Part shown: piece after piece, positions 46,180-58,423 of the stretch
How the letters are laid out: every line of letters starts with the position of its first letter
Position numbering within the stretch: the stretch's first letter is position 1
NCBI GenBank assembly: GCA_002794775.1
Contig: NBAY01000107.1
Span: 1 to 64,000, forward strand
DNA: 64,000 bases
Direction: 5' to 3'
From: Porodaedalea pini
Lineage: Eukaryota > Basidiomycota > Agaricomycetes > Hymenochaetales > Hymenochaetaceae
The notes under the pieces: model-generated
What the model was told of the DNA's origin: nothing
What the model saw: the letters and a program-made list of their open reading frames with translations, nothing else
Database searches by the model: none
Program-made: the position numbers and the translations under genes

Positions 46180-46860
46180 CCTGATATAGAAGCACACGGG
46201 AGAAGCAGGAAGTTAATTAAACCGAAGCATGTGGAGAACGTGGGAGCCCGACTACCGAATCAGTGATGTACTCACCTGAGCGTGCGGGTCATGACATCAC
46301 GTGATTTACACTGCAGTTGGAATTGCAGAAGGCAAGGAAACCATTGGATGGAGTACATGTGCATACATCCCCACTGCAGCAGCCAAGTGCTGCGGCCACC
46401 TGAAACATAGGGAGGAGATGGAAGGGCATCTGGTTGGACAGAACGTAAAGAAATTAGAAATCCAGTAGGCTATATAAGGCCGAGTAACTAGCACCCCAGA
46501 TCCCCATTCTCTATCGCTTTATTTTACATTCCTCTCAGGAAGGTTACAGAACACTGCTACTTCCTACCCCTACCTCTACATCTATAACTACCACTGTGTA
46601 ATATCCTCCTTGGTTGAATAACGAGTCCGCCCCATACTGGGTTGAGGATTTGTCCCAAGTTGAATAAGGATTGACTTTGATTGAGTAGACCCTCAGCTAT
46701 GCCACACTTAGAAGGTTCCTCTCATTGTCCACAGAACCAAGTCTGGTTGAGTGCATCTCGGCTACGCCAAGCCTTGCAGTTTGCCTCCTAGACAACATCG
46801 CAGCATAACCGAACGTCTCTCGACCCTCTAGGGCATTACCTCCCCTATCTGCTGTAACTA
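46180..46860 (+). mobile_element. Solo or 3' LTR-like sequence of a gypsy-type retrotransposon
   Basis: Contains a promoter-like CTATATAAGGC (46470-46480), then CACCCCAGATCCCCATTCTC and GTGTAATATCCTCCTTGGTT. These are phrases I recognise from Ty3/gypsy LTRs of agaricomycetes, as is CATGACATCACGTGATT upstream. No second copy is in the window and no gag-pol lies beside it. Boundaries are approximate because clear TG...CA ends and a target duplication were not found. Confidence 0.5.
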
Positions 46861-48451
46861 AGTGCTTTCAATACCAACCTCAGGTTCCACCTGATAAGGG
46901 CAGCGAAGGAGAAGCTGGTTACGGGATCGGTCGAAGATAAGTAAAGTCGTCTCGGTAATACACCACTCAGAGGACCATACAGTCCGGAAGGCAACACCTT
47001 CGTGGTTAAAGAATTGGAATATTCGCCCGACCCTAACACCCCCCTTCGGATTCCGTATTCGGCCCCCATTGCTTTCGTGCTCCTCAGCATCATCTCTGTT
47101 CAGCTCGCTCATCGTGAACGCAACATTTCTTTTGCTCGCTCGCTCACTCTCACTCAATGTATTCTCGCTCTCGTCTTTCCTGCCGAACCAAGCAATATGT
47201 TGCCACCGCTAATACATGGATGCACCACCATCACCATTCACTGTATTGCTGAAAATGAACTGTAGAACAAATAGCACTCGTGTATTATCATGACAGAAAT
47301 ACATTATTATTATATTATATGAATGGTGTGATAATGAACCAATAGGACCTGTGAAAAGAGAGCAGACTTGTGGTCTCGTATAACGACTTGCAGACCTAAT
47401 ATAAGAACTCTACCAGACACGGCAAGAACCACAAGTAAGATTATACCATGTCATTTTGAAGCTGCGCCGTATTCTCTTTTATATTTTCTTCAGGGCCAGT
47501 CATTCTTGTATATTTCCGGCAAGTGACAATCAGTATGACCTAACTTGGCAAGGTCAATCAGACTTGCGGCGATCTTGCGGTAACTTTTAGTTTTGTATCA
47601 GATCGAAGCTGCGCCGTATTCGGTTGTACATAATTTAGAAATTATACATTCTTCCACGGGCATATAAGCCCGTGCAAGATTTTAGACATTTTCGTGATGG
47701 AGTTACCCGCTCAATGCATGCGCTTTACGATCGTCCTGATTCGTCCAATCAACCCATGGTCAAAAGTCACGTTACATTCGTGAGAACTAGCTGCTACTCT
47801 GAACAGCCTCAAGACTTTTCGATGTGGGCTCTCCCTTGCACTTGTTCTCGACCCAGCCTCTGCTAAGAATATCGAAACCACAGACTCTATCTTGCTTGGT
47901 TCTTTTAACTGTCGACTGTCCTCAAGCCTGGCACTCTTCATATCAATAGTAAGTGCCAGCATCTGCCACGTAGACTTATAAGAAGCTGGACAGTCACTTC
48001 CGGGAACCGGCTCATGAGCACTCGAATGAATTTCAATGCAAAAATACGACGAGAGTCCACATGCTGCCTAATTCTACTACCTCAAACAATGGATCAAATG
48101 ACGCGATGTATTCCGAGCAAATGAATGCTCGCGGACGCAGATCCTACGTTCCACGGCGGTCATCCTTTTCTACGCCTGCGAAATAGCGCTTCAGGTCGAC
48201 AGATAGCTAAATCACGTGAAAATGCGCGCACCCCATACGCGTTCCGGAGTTCCCATCTTCGGTTCGGACGAGCTAGAAACAGGTTTCTTTGGATCTCACG
48301 GGTAGCATCAATTGCAGCCGTTCACCTGAAAGGAACTTGAGCATTCACAGCAACCGGCTGTACAGCTAGTGTTTCTGAAGCTACGGCTGGACTCATCAGG
48401 ACGCTGGTGAATTTAGTTCGCCAAATCATGCTGAAGAGGCCCTCGAGAGCA
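46861..48451. other. Intergenic; right part is duplicated DNA
   Basis: No gene was recognised. GAAGCTGCGCCGTATTC occurs twice (about 47458 and 47604). From about 48.03 kb the sequence is homologous in inverted orientation to the region upstream of lipase copy 2. Confidence 0.5.
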
Positions 48452-48459
48452 TATAAATA
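48452..48459 (+). promoter_or_regulatory. TATA box of lipase copy 3
   Basis: TATAAATA about 63 bp upstream of the start codon, conserved in the other two lipase copies. Confidence 0.6.
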
Positions 48460-48521
48460 CGAGTGTCCTTGCGACAGAGAACAGTGACCGGATATCTTCG
48501 CAAGAGGCGCCTTTCTTCACC

Positions 48522-49752
48522 ATGCTCAAAGCTTTCAGCATAATCTCGCTCCTTGCATTGCACAGTGTGGGCACTGCGGTCAACCCTGCCCCGGACTCTG
48601 CCCTTGAGCGGCGCTCGATTTCGCAGGACCTACTGGATCAGCTCACTCGTTTCACCAACTTTTCTTCTGCCGCGTATCAGGCGACTTGCCCTAGTCCACT
48701 TGGAAACACGCTCGTCGAGGCGGTATGTTCCAGTTTCCAATGATCTCCGCTTTCGTTACAGAGTAGCCAAACGTCCGCCTTACTACAGTTCAGCAATGCG
48801 TCAACGAGCACACAGGGCTATATCGCACGCGACGACACGAACAAGCAGATCATTGTCGCTTTCCGAGGTAGTCAGCAGCTGCAAGACTTTATCACAGGTC
48901 CGTATACCCCAGGCATCCACCAACCGCCTTTACTGACTCGGATCACCCGTCACGCAGATGCGGAGATCTTTCTTACCCCATTCGTCTCGCAGGGAATTTC
49001 CGACACGAATAACGCTACGGCTCACACAGGGTTCTTGGGTGCATACAACAGCGTCGCCTCCACCGTGCTCTCCACAGTCTCTTCACAGCTCGACGCACAT
49101 CCAGACTATTCTCTCATCTCGACTGGCCACAGCCTCGGCGCGGCGATTGCAAGCATCGGTGGCGTGTCCCTTGCGTCTAACTTCCCCGGCACTCCCCTGC
49201 AAGTTTTCACTTTCGGCCAGCCTCGTACCGGTGATCCCGCATATGCACAGCTTGCGGAGAACCTGGTTGGCGCAGAGAATATCTTCAGGGCCGTGCATAC
49301 GACTGGTCCGTTCCTTTGACGACGGTTGAATGTTCTGGTATGCTGACTATATTTGGTGCAGACGGTGTTCCTACGATCATCCCGCAAGCCATCGGATACA
49401 AGCACCAGTGAGCATAAAGGGGCTTCATATTTTCCACATGCCTTGCTCAACGTCACTGCCTTAGCGAAACTGAGTATTGGAACTTCCAAGATCCTTGTAA
49501 GCACGTCTTTTCAACTTCATTGTTAGCTAGTCATTATCAACGGTTTGAGTACAGCGATCCCGGACAACGTGAAACAATGCTCCGGCGAAGAAGATCCGAC
49601 GTGCAGTGACTCTATCCCGTCAATGGGAATTGACGCAGCGCATCTCACGTACTTTGGGCAAGGTGAGATTTCGTAGCTACTCTGTAATTAGATGGTCTGT
49701 CGACCTTACATTTCTCATAGCCATCGGTCTGGATCCGACCGTGTGCCAGTGA
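48522..49752 (+). CDS. Secreted class 3 (fungal) lipase, copy 3
   Basis: Seven exons (48522-48722, 48789-48897, 48958-49305, 49362-49407, 49465-49496, 49555-49662, 49721-49752) close to 291 residues. The signal peptide is MLKAFSIISLLALHSVGTAV, then a basic ERRS site. Motifs: TQGYIARDDT, IIVAFRGS, TGHSLGAAIAS (nucleophile Ser162), TDGVPTIIP (catalytic Asp) and KHHETEYWNF (catalytic His). Exon lengths equal those of copy 1 except the last. It is the intact partner of the broken copy 2, to which it is much more similar than to copy 1. Extracellular ester hydrolysis is inferred from the family. Confidence 0.93.
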
Positions 49753-51252
49753 AGCCAAAGGGCAGCTTTGGATGAGGGGTGCCGCACGAATATCACTCGA
49801 AAATTCCCTTTCGGAAGGTGGTTAATTCTGTTGTTGTCTTTGGTGAACTAAGATTCTGTTGGTTCTTGTTGCGATATCCGATTCACGACTAATTGGTTGT
49901 ATCGTCAATTAAGGCAGTTCCTCGAAGCCTTTAGCAAATGGGTATAGTGAATGGGAAGGGTGCATGATGTTGAACTCACAATGCATTTCCATTATCAGTG
50001 AATCGGGGTCAATGCATCGCGAACAGAGGGCTGAGGCGCACATGATACGAATGGACTGTCGTGGGTAAGAATATTCCTCTCTTGACGCTTAAGTCTCCTC
50101 GCCGAACATCTATGCACACGAATCATGGTCTTGGACGTTCCACACCCAAGTTGTCAGATTTGAGAGACCAAAATAGCCTCGAGATGCATGTCAGTATTTC
50201 GCCCAATATTTTTTGGAGATAGATATATTTATTGAGGCTCCCATTGTGAGGAGAAAGAAGAAAGGTGATATAAATGTGACCTGATGGTCTAGTAGTATGA
50301 TAGCTTGTTACGGTGGAGCAAATCTTCTGATTACGGTTAGGCCTTTTGATGATAACAATTTTTGGAACTTGGCACGTGCAAGAGATACCGTATGTCTGGA
50401 TGAAGGAAGGTTTCAACGGGCAGGTTATTCTCACGATGAGTCAGACCCGGGCCGTCCAGGTTTCCTTCAACTTCAAGCTTTGCACGGACTTGCTGCATTT
50501 GTTTCGCGACAGCAATCACTGTAGCGAGCAGCCTCACAATTTTGCGCGCCGAGGCCGCTCAGCTGCGTCTACGAGACTCGTCCCTTAAGAAATACGTGCC
50601 AGTCGTCCCGTCGACCACATATTTGACGTAGGTCTAGAAATTTCAGTCGCTACACGACCGCCTCTTGAAGCTCCATTTAATTCAATTTAGGAGAAGAAAT
50701 CATGTAATCCTGGACCGACGGCGTTGCTTCCCAACCTGTCGTCGGAGAAGCGGCCTTCCGCTGCCGGTCATCTACCGCCTTTAGCGCCCATAGTACTAGT
50801 GCAAAGTCCGGTGCTGCACAATACACAACAGAGACTTCGTGACAGCACTGACCTCGAACTCCCTGTCTCCATGGCCTACTTTGTGGTCAATGAAGGTTTC
50901 TCTCAGTAATGTAGAATCAAATTCGCGTCTCCTTTGACCATTATCGTTGTTTGCGACTGGACGTCTTATGTACTGTTACCCGAGCTCTCCTGAAACTGCA
51001 GAGCTTTCATCTCAGTCGGCAATAACTTATGGCCAAGTTTGCAGATCATTCCCAAATGCAAGGCCGCTGTTCTCCTTGCACCGAGCAACTGTCGCTCGAC
51101 CAAACGTCAGATTCTACTATGCATCTCGTAGCCGAGGGCTTTATAACGTAGCATCAAGCTAGCATTTGAACTATCATATACCTCGACCAGAATCTATAGG
51201 GAACAGCTTATAATCGACACCCGTTTTCGGAACTCTCTTTAACTGATTCGCG
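49753..51252. other. Intergenic, no gene recognised
   Basis: Open frames of 60-100 codons on both strands overlap each other around 50.1-50.6 kb without coding support. A tRNA A-box-like TGGTCTAGTAG at 50285 lacks a B box. Confidence 0.45.
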
Positions 51253-52182
51253 ATGCTGCTTTCTACTATCCTTAGTGCTACCCTCCTCACTGCGTCTCTC
51301 CCTCTTACTGCCAAGGCGTCTCCTGCAAAGACTTCTAAATCCGATCTTGGGCCAGGCCCGGCTTCAACGTCGACTTCGAGTAGCCCTGCCTCAAGCTCGG
51401 GCAATGGACCTTTCACGAATGCGCGATTCACGTTCTACGATGTTGGCCTGTGAGCCCTTATTATAACCGCCAACCGTGCCTGCTTAACATATCGAATGCT
51501 ATAGAGGTGCATGCGGAAAAAACAATAAAGCAAGCGACTTTGTAAGAGACACTGTTGTCCCTCGTCAAAGAATATCTGTTGAATAAATTTTCTATAGATT
51601 GTTGCACTGAACTCCAAAGTATGTATGCTAAGCTTGCAATACTCATATCACTGACCTTAAACCAAATAGCAATACGGTTCTGGGTACCCAGGCCCTAACT
51701 GCTTCAAAGATATCACGATCACTTACAAAGGCAAGACACACGACGCCACGATCATGGATGAGGTACGTCACTGACATCAGCATTCACCACTTAGGTGAGC
51801 ATTACCACTCACGCAATGCGCGCAGTGTCCTGGTTGTCCTTACGGAGGTCTTGACTTCTCACGGGGTCTCTTTGACTACTTTGCATCTGAGGACTTGGGC
51901 GTGCTGACTGGAGAATGGAGCTTCAAGGATGGCAGCAGCAATTCAACGTCAACCGGCTCCGGCTCTAGCGGTGGAGGTGACGGCTCTGTGGGAAATGATG
52001 GAGACGATGGCTCTGGTGGCAGCTCAGGTTCTAGCTCAGTCTCCGGTGATGGCTCAGGTGATCCGACATCTTCAGGCTCAAGTGACCCTTCATCTACAAT
52101 ACCGGATGACTCACCAACGACATCTTCGTCTTCGAGGCCGAGTCACTCGGATTGTGGACACTGTAGTGCTCACACTGCTTAG
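51253..52182 (+). CDS. Secreted double-psi beta-barrel (RlpA/expansin-like) protein A
   Basis: Five exons (51253-51449, 51505-51541, 51598-51618, 51670-51762, 51826-52182) close to 234 residues. An N-terminal signal peptide (MLLSTILSATLLTASLPLTA) is followed by a short Ser/Pro linker. The barrel includes FTNARFTFYDVGLGACG, then ASDFIVALNSKQYG, YKGKTHDATIMDECPGCPYG and GGLDFSRGLFDYFA. Its Cys pattern is that of barwin/RlpA-like proteins of fungi, which bind or loosen cell-wall or plant polysaccharides. The C-terminal 90 residues are Ser/Gly-rich, probably O-glycosylated. Exon 3 encodes only seven residues. It is paralogous to the next gene and to the one at 62.2 kb. Confidence 0.9.
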
Positions 52183-52676
52183 AGTGAGGGGGGCCTTGAG
52201 TTTTCTCGGCTAGTATATAGACTGTAGTAGCGGAGCTCCTTCATAATATATACACACACATATATAGTGTTCATGTATCTAAAATGTCTCAGATGAATTG
52301 ACTTTGACAGTGACAGAGTGTGTGTTCTGGATGAACTACAGCAAACATACTAAAATAAAATGGGGCGAGGAAATACGAAATGCATAGTGTGTCATATGTA
52401 CACAATTTTGCGATGCGCCAGGGCACAAATGCGCATCAAGTTTGTGCTCTCTCACTTTCCCCCGACCTTTCCTTTCCTTTCCAGAATGCAAAGTATTGTC
52501 TTGGCAGGTCCATGGCCAGCAGTTGAATGTAGCGCGCGCGAAATGTACGACATAAATAAAATGTCTTCGTCATATTGCAGAAAGTCGGTTGCTCTGGGGC
52601 TCTTTGCTGTAGACAACAAATGAGAGTGGTCATTTACTTCGGCGGTGTCACTTTGTAGACGCCCTCTACATAACTT

Positions 52677-52684
52677 TATAAGAG
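52677..52684 (+). promoter_or_regulatory. TATA-like box of RlpA-like gene B
   Basis: TATAAGAG about 105 bp upstream of the start codon. A second TATAAATC lies closer, at about 52766. Confidence 0.4.
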
Positions 52685-52788
52685 CTTGCAAGCAGGCTAG
52701 AGGGACATACCAAACATCTGTCTTCCTTAACGTTGATAAGGTCTTGAAGTTTCTAGACACTCTTTTATAAATCTACTCTTCAAGAGTT

Positions 52789-53819
52789 ATGTGGACTTTC
52801 CTCGGCACATTCGTCCTTGCGGCTGTCCTGCCAATAGCTGCATTGCCCCAGAATACGGGTACTTCCAGCGGTCCTTTCACAAACGCTCGTCTCACTTTTT
52901 ATACTGCTGGCTTGTAAGTGCGACTTTACGTGCAGACAGCGTATCTTATCTCAATGCTACAAACTTAACAGAGGAGCATGCGGCCAGACGAATTCGGACT
53001 CCGATTTCGTGAGTGATGTTTCGCAGAACTGAATGTTGTGGAAGCTGATACAATGCCATGCAGATTGTTGCCTTGAACGCAGCGGTAAGCAGGCATTCCT
53101 TCGGCAAGGATGTTATTGACAAAAGTCAAATAGCAATATGGAAACGGAGAGTACTGTAACAAACAGATCACAATAACTGTGAACGGTGTATCGCACGATG
53201 CCACTATTATGGACAAAGTAAGTTTCGCCTCACGACTCCAAGTAATTCATGAAGCGTAATTCACCTGCATCTCAAGTGCCCCGGATGTCCGTATGGAGGC
53301 CTGGATTTAACCCCGACACTCTTCTCCGCCCTCGGGAATGAAGCCGCTGGCGTTCTGACGGGAGAATGGAGCTTCAAGGACGGAAGCAGCGGAGGCTCAT
53401 CAGCATCGGGCTCTACTTCTACCTCGGGTGGTGCGCCGACCTCGCCCTCTAGTACCGGAGGTACTGGAACTACTGGAGGCTCGCCTTCCTCCTCAAGCCC
53501 CCTCCCTGGAGCTTCATCGTCATCGGCCTCGGTGCCAGGTGGTACGTCGACGACTGTCCCGGGCGCAACGACGTCCTCGGCGTCAGTCCCTGGGGCCTCT
53601 TCCTCGTCAACATCGGTCCCAGGTGGCACTCCGAGCTCGTCTTCAGTCTCAATCCCGGGTATCGCTTCATCGCCGACTCTTGCTCCAGGCGTCACTGACA
53701 CGGCGTCGCCGACACTGGCTCCTGGCGCCGAGTCATCACCTACTCTGCCCGCCGGAGTCACCAGTCCCGGAACCTCTTCCACGGGAGCTACTCCTTCCTC
53801 ATCGAGTTGCAATTGTTAG
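52789..53819 (+). CDS. Secreted double-psi beta-barrel (RlpA/expansin-like) protein B
   Basis: Five exons (52789-52913, 52972-53008, 53064-53084, 53134-53217, 53277-53819) close to 269 residues. The signal peptide is MWTFLGTFVLAAVLPIAA. The barrel carries FTNARLTFYTAGLGACG, SDSDFIVALNAAQYG, SHDATIMDKCPGCPYG and GGLDLTPTLFSALG, then VLTGEWSFKDGSS as in protein A. The C-terminal 150 residues are Ser/Thr/Pro/Gly-rich, with repeated SVPGG/SLPGA/TLAPG-like units, ending in CNC. It is a head-to-tail duplicate of protein A: exons 2 and 3 have identical lengths (37 and 21 nt). The repeat tails have diverged completely. Confidence 0.9.
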
Positions 53820-54517
53820 TAAATCAGCCAGAGCATGGAATCTGGCCGCATCAGATGCACTTCTCAGGATTTTGACCTTGATGCTATTTCTCGTGACTAT
53901 GTATTCAGTACTTTCAGTAGATTAGAGCAAGTAAATACACTCATTTGTAAAAATCGATACAAGCTTCGCGTCGAGTGTAATCAGCTTGAGACTCTGCGTC
54001 AATGGATTCTTTGTATTCATTTGGGTGAATGCGAGTCAGTGAGGGCAAATAGGAAGAAAAGTCATCTGCATTTGAGCTAAGGAAGGCTGAGAGACAAGCG
54101 CGCGTCAGTTTGTATTCGTGAGAAAGTATAGCGTCAGCAGTTGTACCTGCTTTGTTTTTCACATCTTCACTTCCAGCTTTGACGACGACGGCGCTTGCAA
54201 TCCAATCAACAGTCTTCGCTATGCCGCAGAATACGTGTTTACGCGCTCGGCTGTGGCTTGTTGAATAATGCGAGGGCACGCAGCCGCTTCATGGCACTCA
54301 AATGCGTGCTGCACATCTTTCTCATGGACGACGTTTTGGAGAGCGTTGTTCATTGTCTCTGAGCCGCGAAGCTGTCTGAACAGGTGCGTTGAAGTGGCTT
54401 TCTGCACGAGGTAGCCACTCTCTGACCTATGAATTACCGTCAGATAGTGTGTAATGGAGTGACGGACCTCTCGCTGCCTTCATCATTTAAGCACGCTCCT
54501 CAGTCGTGCCACACACG
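53820..54517. other. Intergenic, no gene recognised
   Basis: Short frames only, between the tandem RlpA-like pair and the membrane protein gene. Confidence 0.5.
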
Positions 54518-55259
54518 ATGTCTGTCTTCGAATTTAAACTGGGAGGGATGCATGACCGCCTACAACACTTCCACTCTCTGACAACGACGAGCATCTCACT
54601 CGCAATGGCCGTGAGCTCGAGTTTCTTTTTCACGCTTGCCCTGGCGGCGTTCGTGCTCCTCTATATTCGCTCGTTGCGCAAATCTGCGCTGCGGCACTTC
54701 AAAATTCCACTGGTGTTCTTTGCATAGTGAGCAAACTTACTTACTGAGAGGCCTTGTCGCTGATTTGTTGCTTATAGTGATGATGACCATGAGTATGACC
54801 GCAACGAGACGAGGAAGATAGTCGCCGATTTTACGCTGAACTCCCTGGATACACGAAACCATCGCTACGACATCTCACTCTACCTCCAATTGTACCTTGG
54901 TTCGAGTGAGAAATATATGGACGGCGGGGAATGTGCGAGAAAGATGCGGGTTGGGCTTTTGCTGGAGAATGTATCGGAGAAATACGTCACGATTAGAACG
55001 CAGGTATGAACGGCTCTCTCATGTCGGTGGCTGATGAACTGTAACATTTGGTGAACAGATGCTAGAGCCTAGTACAAGAGAATTGTCCGTTTCGCTTTCA
55101 ACAGTCGACTTGGGCGAAAAGATGGAGCCTTTAAATGGCTTGGTGACGCTAGCATTAGATGGGCGAATCAAAAAGGCATGTGCCATAAATGCGGTAACGG
55201 CATTTCTGCTATTCGAGCACAGAAGACAAGGCTTCGGTACGCATCCCCTTTGGTTCTGA
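54518..55259 (+). CDS. Small single-pass membrane protein, unrecognised
   Basis: Three exons (54518-54726, 54778-55003, 55059-55259) close to 211 residues. A short N-terminal part (MSVFEFKLGGMHDRLQHF) is followed by one strong membrane helix (SISLAMAVSSSFFFTLALAA...). The rest is a mostly polar domain (RNETRKIVADFTLNSLDTR; YISLYLQLYLG-like). This suggests a type II or N-terminally anchored protein. No family was recognised. The splice closures are clean. Confidence 0.6.
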
Positions 55260-55911
55260 AAGTGCCCTATTGAAGCTGCGGATTCTAGTATCCGTGCTGT
55301 TCACGTCTTTATTGCATTGGCTATGGCCATAGGCCGATGGCTCTTCTCAAGTGGCACTAGGCTTACTTTGGCCCGTTCTTACCTTCTCCGAACCGAGCGC
55401 ACGACCATTGTGCATTCGGCAATAGAGTTTAGTTATGCGAAACGGAGGAAGCGTTGGTGGAGCTATAGTGCGTATCTTAGCATCTTGAGCCCGACGCACC
55501 TTGCTCGTACCAACCAAATTATTGTATTTTCTTTAAATGCCATTTATTGTATAGAACACATTTTATCTCGAGATGGATTACTGGCCCTAGTCGCCGTCTA
55601 AGCCAACGTCCTCATGATCAGTCCTAGGCGAGTGGCGCAGCCATTTTAGAGAACAAGGATGACTTCGCGTGGCTGTTGCTGCGCATAAGAACAAATGCTG
55701 TGCGATTGTGGCTTACAAATCGATCGAGTGGCAAGGCCCGCGAGGCTTTGTGTCCTTTGTGGCTCATACAATATAAAAGTCGGTGCATTTCCCTTCTCTC
55801 CACTTACACATCAACCTCGTCTTTCATCTCGCCTCAGAAAGCTCAGATACCCTTGCCAAACACTGCAAAAGTTGAGCAATCCCTCTAGCTCGAACAAAGC
55901 ATCCTCACAAG
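55260..55911. other. Intergenic with a TATA box
   Basis: No gene was recognised. It holds the promoter of the first MAR-WN gene, including TATAAAAG at 55772-55779, about 135 bp upstream of its start. Confidence 0.5.
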
Positions 55912-56242
55912 ATGGCCCGCTCCTGGAACGATGCGTTCGTCTTCTCTCTCTGTTGTTTTTGTTCAAGTATCTGACAAGTCTCATTGAACAAGACTGTACG
56001 GCCCTCCGCCGCGCAGAAACGCGACCCAAACTAAGGCTCAACCCGTCGACGTTGATGACGAATCCGAGTCTGACAGCGACGGCGAGTACGCTGAGCACAC
56101 TTTAACCCAGGCGAAGCCACACAGATGCTACAGTCTGTGGTGCAAATGCGATCTGACGTCTGAGCAGTCCTCTACTACGAAGGCTAACTCGAATAAGAAA
56201 CCGAATGCGGGGAACGCTGCGCCGCAGCGCAGGAAGAACTGA
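55912..56242 (+). CDS. MARxWN small protein A (novel pair)
   Basis: Two exons (55912-55934 of only 23 nt, and 55993-56242) join in frame to 90 residues starting MARSWNDALYGPPPRR. An acidic stretch (DVDDESESDSDGEYAE) follows, then CYSLWCKC (C-x4-C-x-C), then a basic Lys/Asn/Arg tail ending in QRRKN. It has no signal peptide or membrane helix. Its partner 1.6 kb downstream has the same 23-nt first exon, the same splice phase, GPPPRR and C-x4-C-x-C. The conservation of this unusual layout argues that both are real. Function is unknown; the acidic, basic and Cys parts could suit a small nuclear or metal-binding protein. Confidence 0.7.
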
Positions 56243-57777
56243 GTCGGGGTGACTGTATGTCTCATTATTAATGAGTTAACGATAATCTTCATGACCCCTA
56301 CGAAGCAATACGTTGTATTAAATCACTTACATTTATGTTTCGCGATTCATGACTCAATGTATAACTTGTGATTTTTCTGTCTTCTGGATCTTCTAATTGA
56401 GTACCTATATGCACGTGATACTCATGCGCAAGTTTTCAATTCACCGTACTTTCCCACCTTACAGCTGCCTTTGTTTTACTGCTCATTCTTGCCATGTTGC
56501 ATCTGCAGCAGCCGTGTTGAGGAGGGAGGCCTGAGACTCTGAGGAGACTACTGCTAGGCAATTTTCGGTAGGTTTGTCTTGTATTATTTGACCTATGGCT
56601 ATTGTACCTTTCCGTTGTTTTTTCTCCACATAACGGTCCAAGACTTGCGAAAACTGAAACTGAACCGCTCAAGACGGACTGTACGCTTGGTCAGCAACAC
56701 TCGACGTCCAAGTTTCATCGCGTTCTCTGCAAAGGATACCGATGGCGGTCCACTATTAGTAGTATCTGCTACTTATTTCAGTATCTGTCTTCAATATCAG
56801 CCCCTCTACTGGTGTGGGCACGTATGAGGTGGATACGTCCGCTTGTGTTGTCGCCCGATACCGCACAATCGCCAGACCAGTAATACTAATATTCCTTGGA
56901 ATGTCGAGTCAGCGCCGGGGAGTTTTGCTATGCAAGCAGGTATTGATCAGAATAGCTTGCGGTAATAGACACACATATTCGAGCAACGACTTCGTACGTG
57001 CTAGTCGCATCTCCATATTGCTACTCTTGCTGATTCTTGCTTTGGGTCCAGCTTGTCTCTTTGGACACGGCGACGTAAGCATCTGGAGCAACTTAGGGGT
57101 CACTCTACTAAACAAGGGAAGAAGCAGGCATTTAGATACCAAATAAAGTTTTTCTTGCAAAGTACATGTCTATAACAATAGCCTTGAAGTAATTGACTGC
57201 ATGTGTTTTCCTGACTTACTGGTTTTACTTAGAAATGAGTGGCAATCATGAGCGTCGTAATAACGGGCTATCTGCAGAACTCTACTGTCTCCGTTACGCA
57301 GTTTCAGGGACTCTGATACATGAGCAGCGACGGCAAGCTAGCTGTGAGCCTGTGACCATGATTAATCTTATATTTCTGCAGCTGACAGGCCTCAGGCCAG
57401 CAGCTCGATGTGACGAATATGCTTTGTCCATGGCCTCTTTGGACGTTGCCCTTTTACGGAATTATCTTGTCTGAGTCAGTCTGTAGATGCCACCAGCCAC
57501 GTCAAGAACTAACGTTAGTTCAGGACTTGGAAACAAAATGTGCTCCCACTTTGAGGACTGGGTGGATCAGCCACAAGGTCCCCCGGTGATGGCTATCTCG
57601 CTCTAGGGCCTAACAGTTGCTAAGCGCACTTTGTGGCTTTTCATGCACTACTTAAACGACAACAAAGCTGCAAACTCTTCTCATCTTATCCTGCATTGCG
57701 CGTAACAAGTCCTCAACCTCGCAGCCACGGTTTTGACTTGCGAAGGCCTTGGTCTAATTTACGACATCGTTTAACAA
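56243..57777. other. Intergenic between the MARxWN genes
   Basis: Several frames of 75-110 codons on both strands without intron logic or recognisable features. No third paralogue was found here. Confidence 0.5.
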
Positions 57778-58077
57778 ATGGCTCGCACATGGAACCCCTT
57801 GTATGTCAACCAGTTTCTTATGTCTGCCTTACACGTAGGAATAGCTTACTAAATTGCCTGCGGTAGAAATGGCCCGCCTCCACGCAGGGCTGACGATCAA
57901 AAAGTGGTGGAGGCTATCGAAGAGTCAAATTCCGACTACTTTGTCAACGACTCAGATGCTTCGAATCAACAAGCAAAATGTCCCAGCGAACTTTGCACTT
58001 GCGAAGTATGCCGCGCTGGAGCTTCTCTCATTGCTTTGCGACGTGCAGGGAAAGCAGGGAAATCCAAACATGCCTAG
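57778..58077 (+). CDS. MARxWN small protein B (novel pair)
   Basis: Two exons (57778-57800, 57867-58077) give 77 residues beginning MARTWNPLNGPPPRRADD. An acidic middle (EAIEESNSDYFVNDSDAS) is followed by CPSELCTCEVC (C-x4-C-x-C plus one more Cys) and a basic end (RRAGKAGKSKHA). Every element has a counterpart in protein A at the same position. Exon 1 has the same 23-nt length and leaves the same phase. Outside the motifs the two have diverged strongly, which suggests selection on the motifs. It was unannotatable as a single ORF because the intron hides the true frame. Confidence 0.68.
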
Positions 58078-58423
58078 TGGCCCTCAGAGGCAGATTCACT
58101 CGAAGGAGCTTCTCTTTCATAGCATACGAGGGACATTTCAGAGGATGCTTGCAAATAGAAATCAATATACACCACTCTCACTGTATGCTGATTTATTCGC
58201 ATGACACGATCAGTATAAGGAATAACGCACAGATCGATTCAAAGCCTTCAACTCATATGTATAGGTCAGATTACGGCTCTCTAAGCAAGCCACAGCCTCA
58301 ACTAGCTTTTGTTCATTTCCTTCCCAAGCGAGTCCACCGCCTCGTAGTGTAATAAGTTCCTGTAGTAAAACAAATGTTGCTTCTTTCGTAGATCGTAAAC
58401 ACGCTCAAATCCTTTTGATTCTT

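Noticed and set aside
50281..50360. tRNA-like start (TGGTCTAGTAG A box, short stem with a T-T-A-C-G-G-T loop)
   Set aside because: No B box (GGTTCRANTCC) or T arm follows and the acceptor ends do not pair; at best a tRNA-derived relic.
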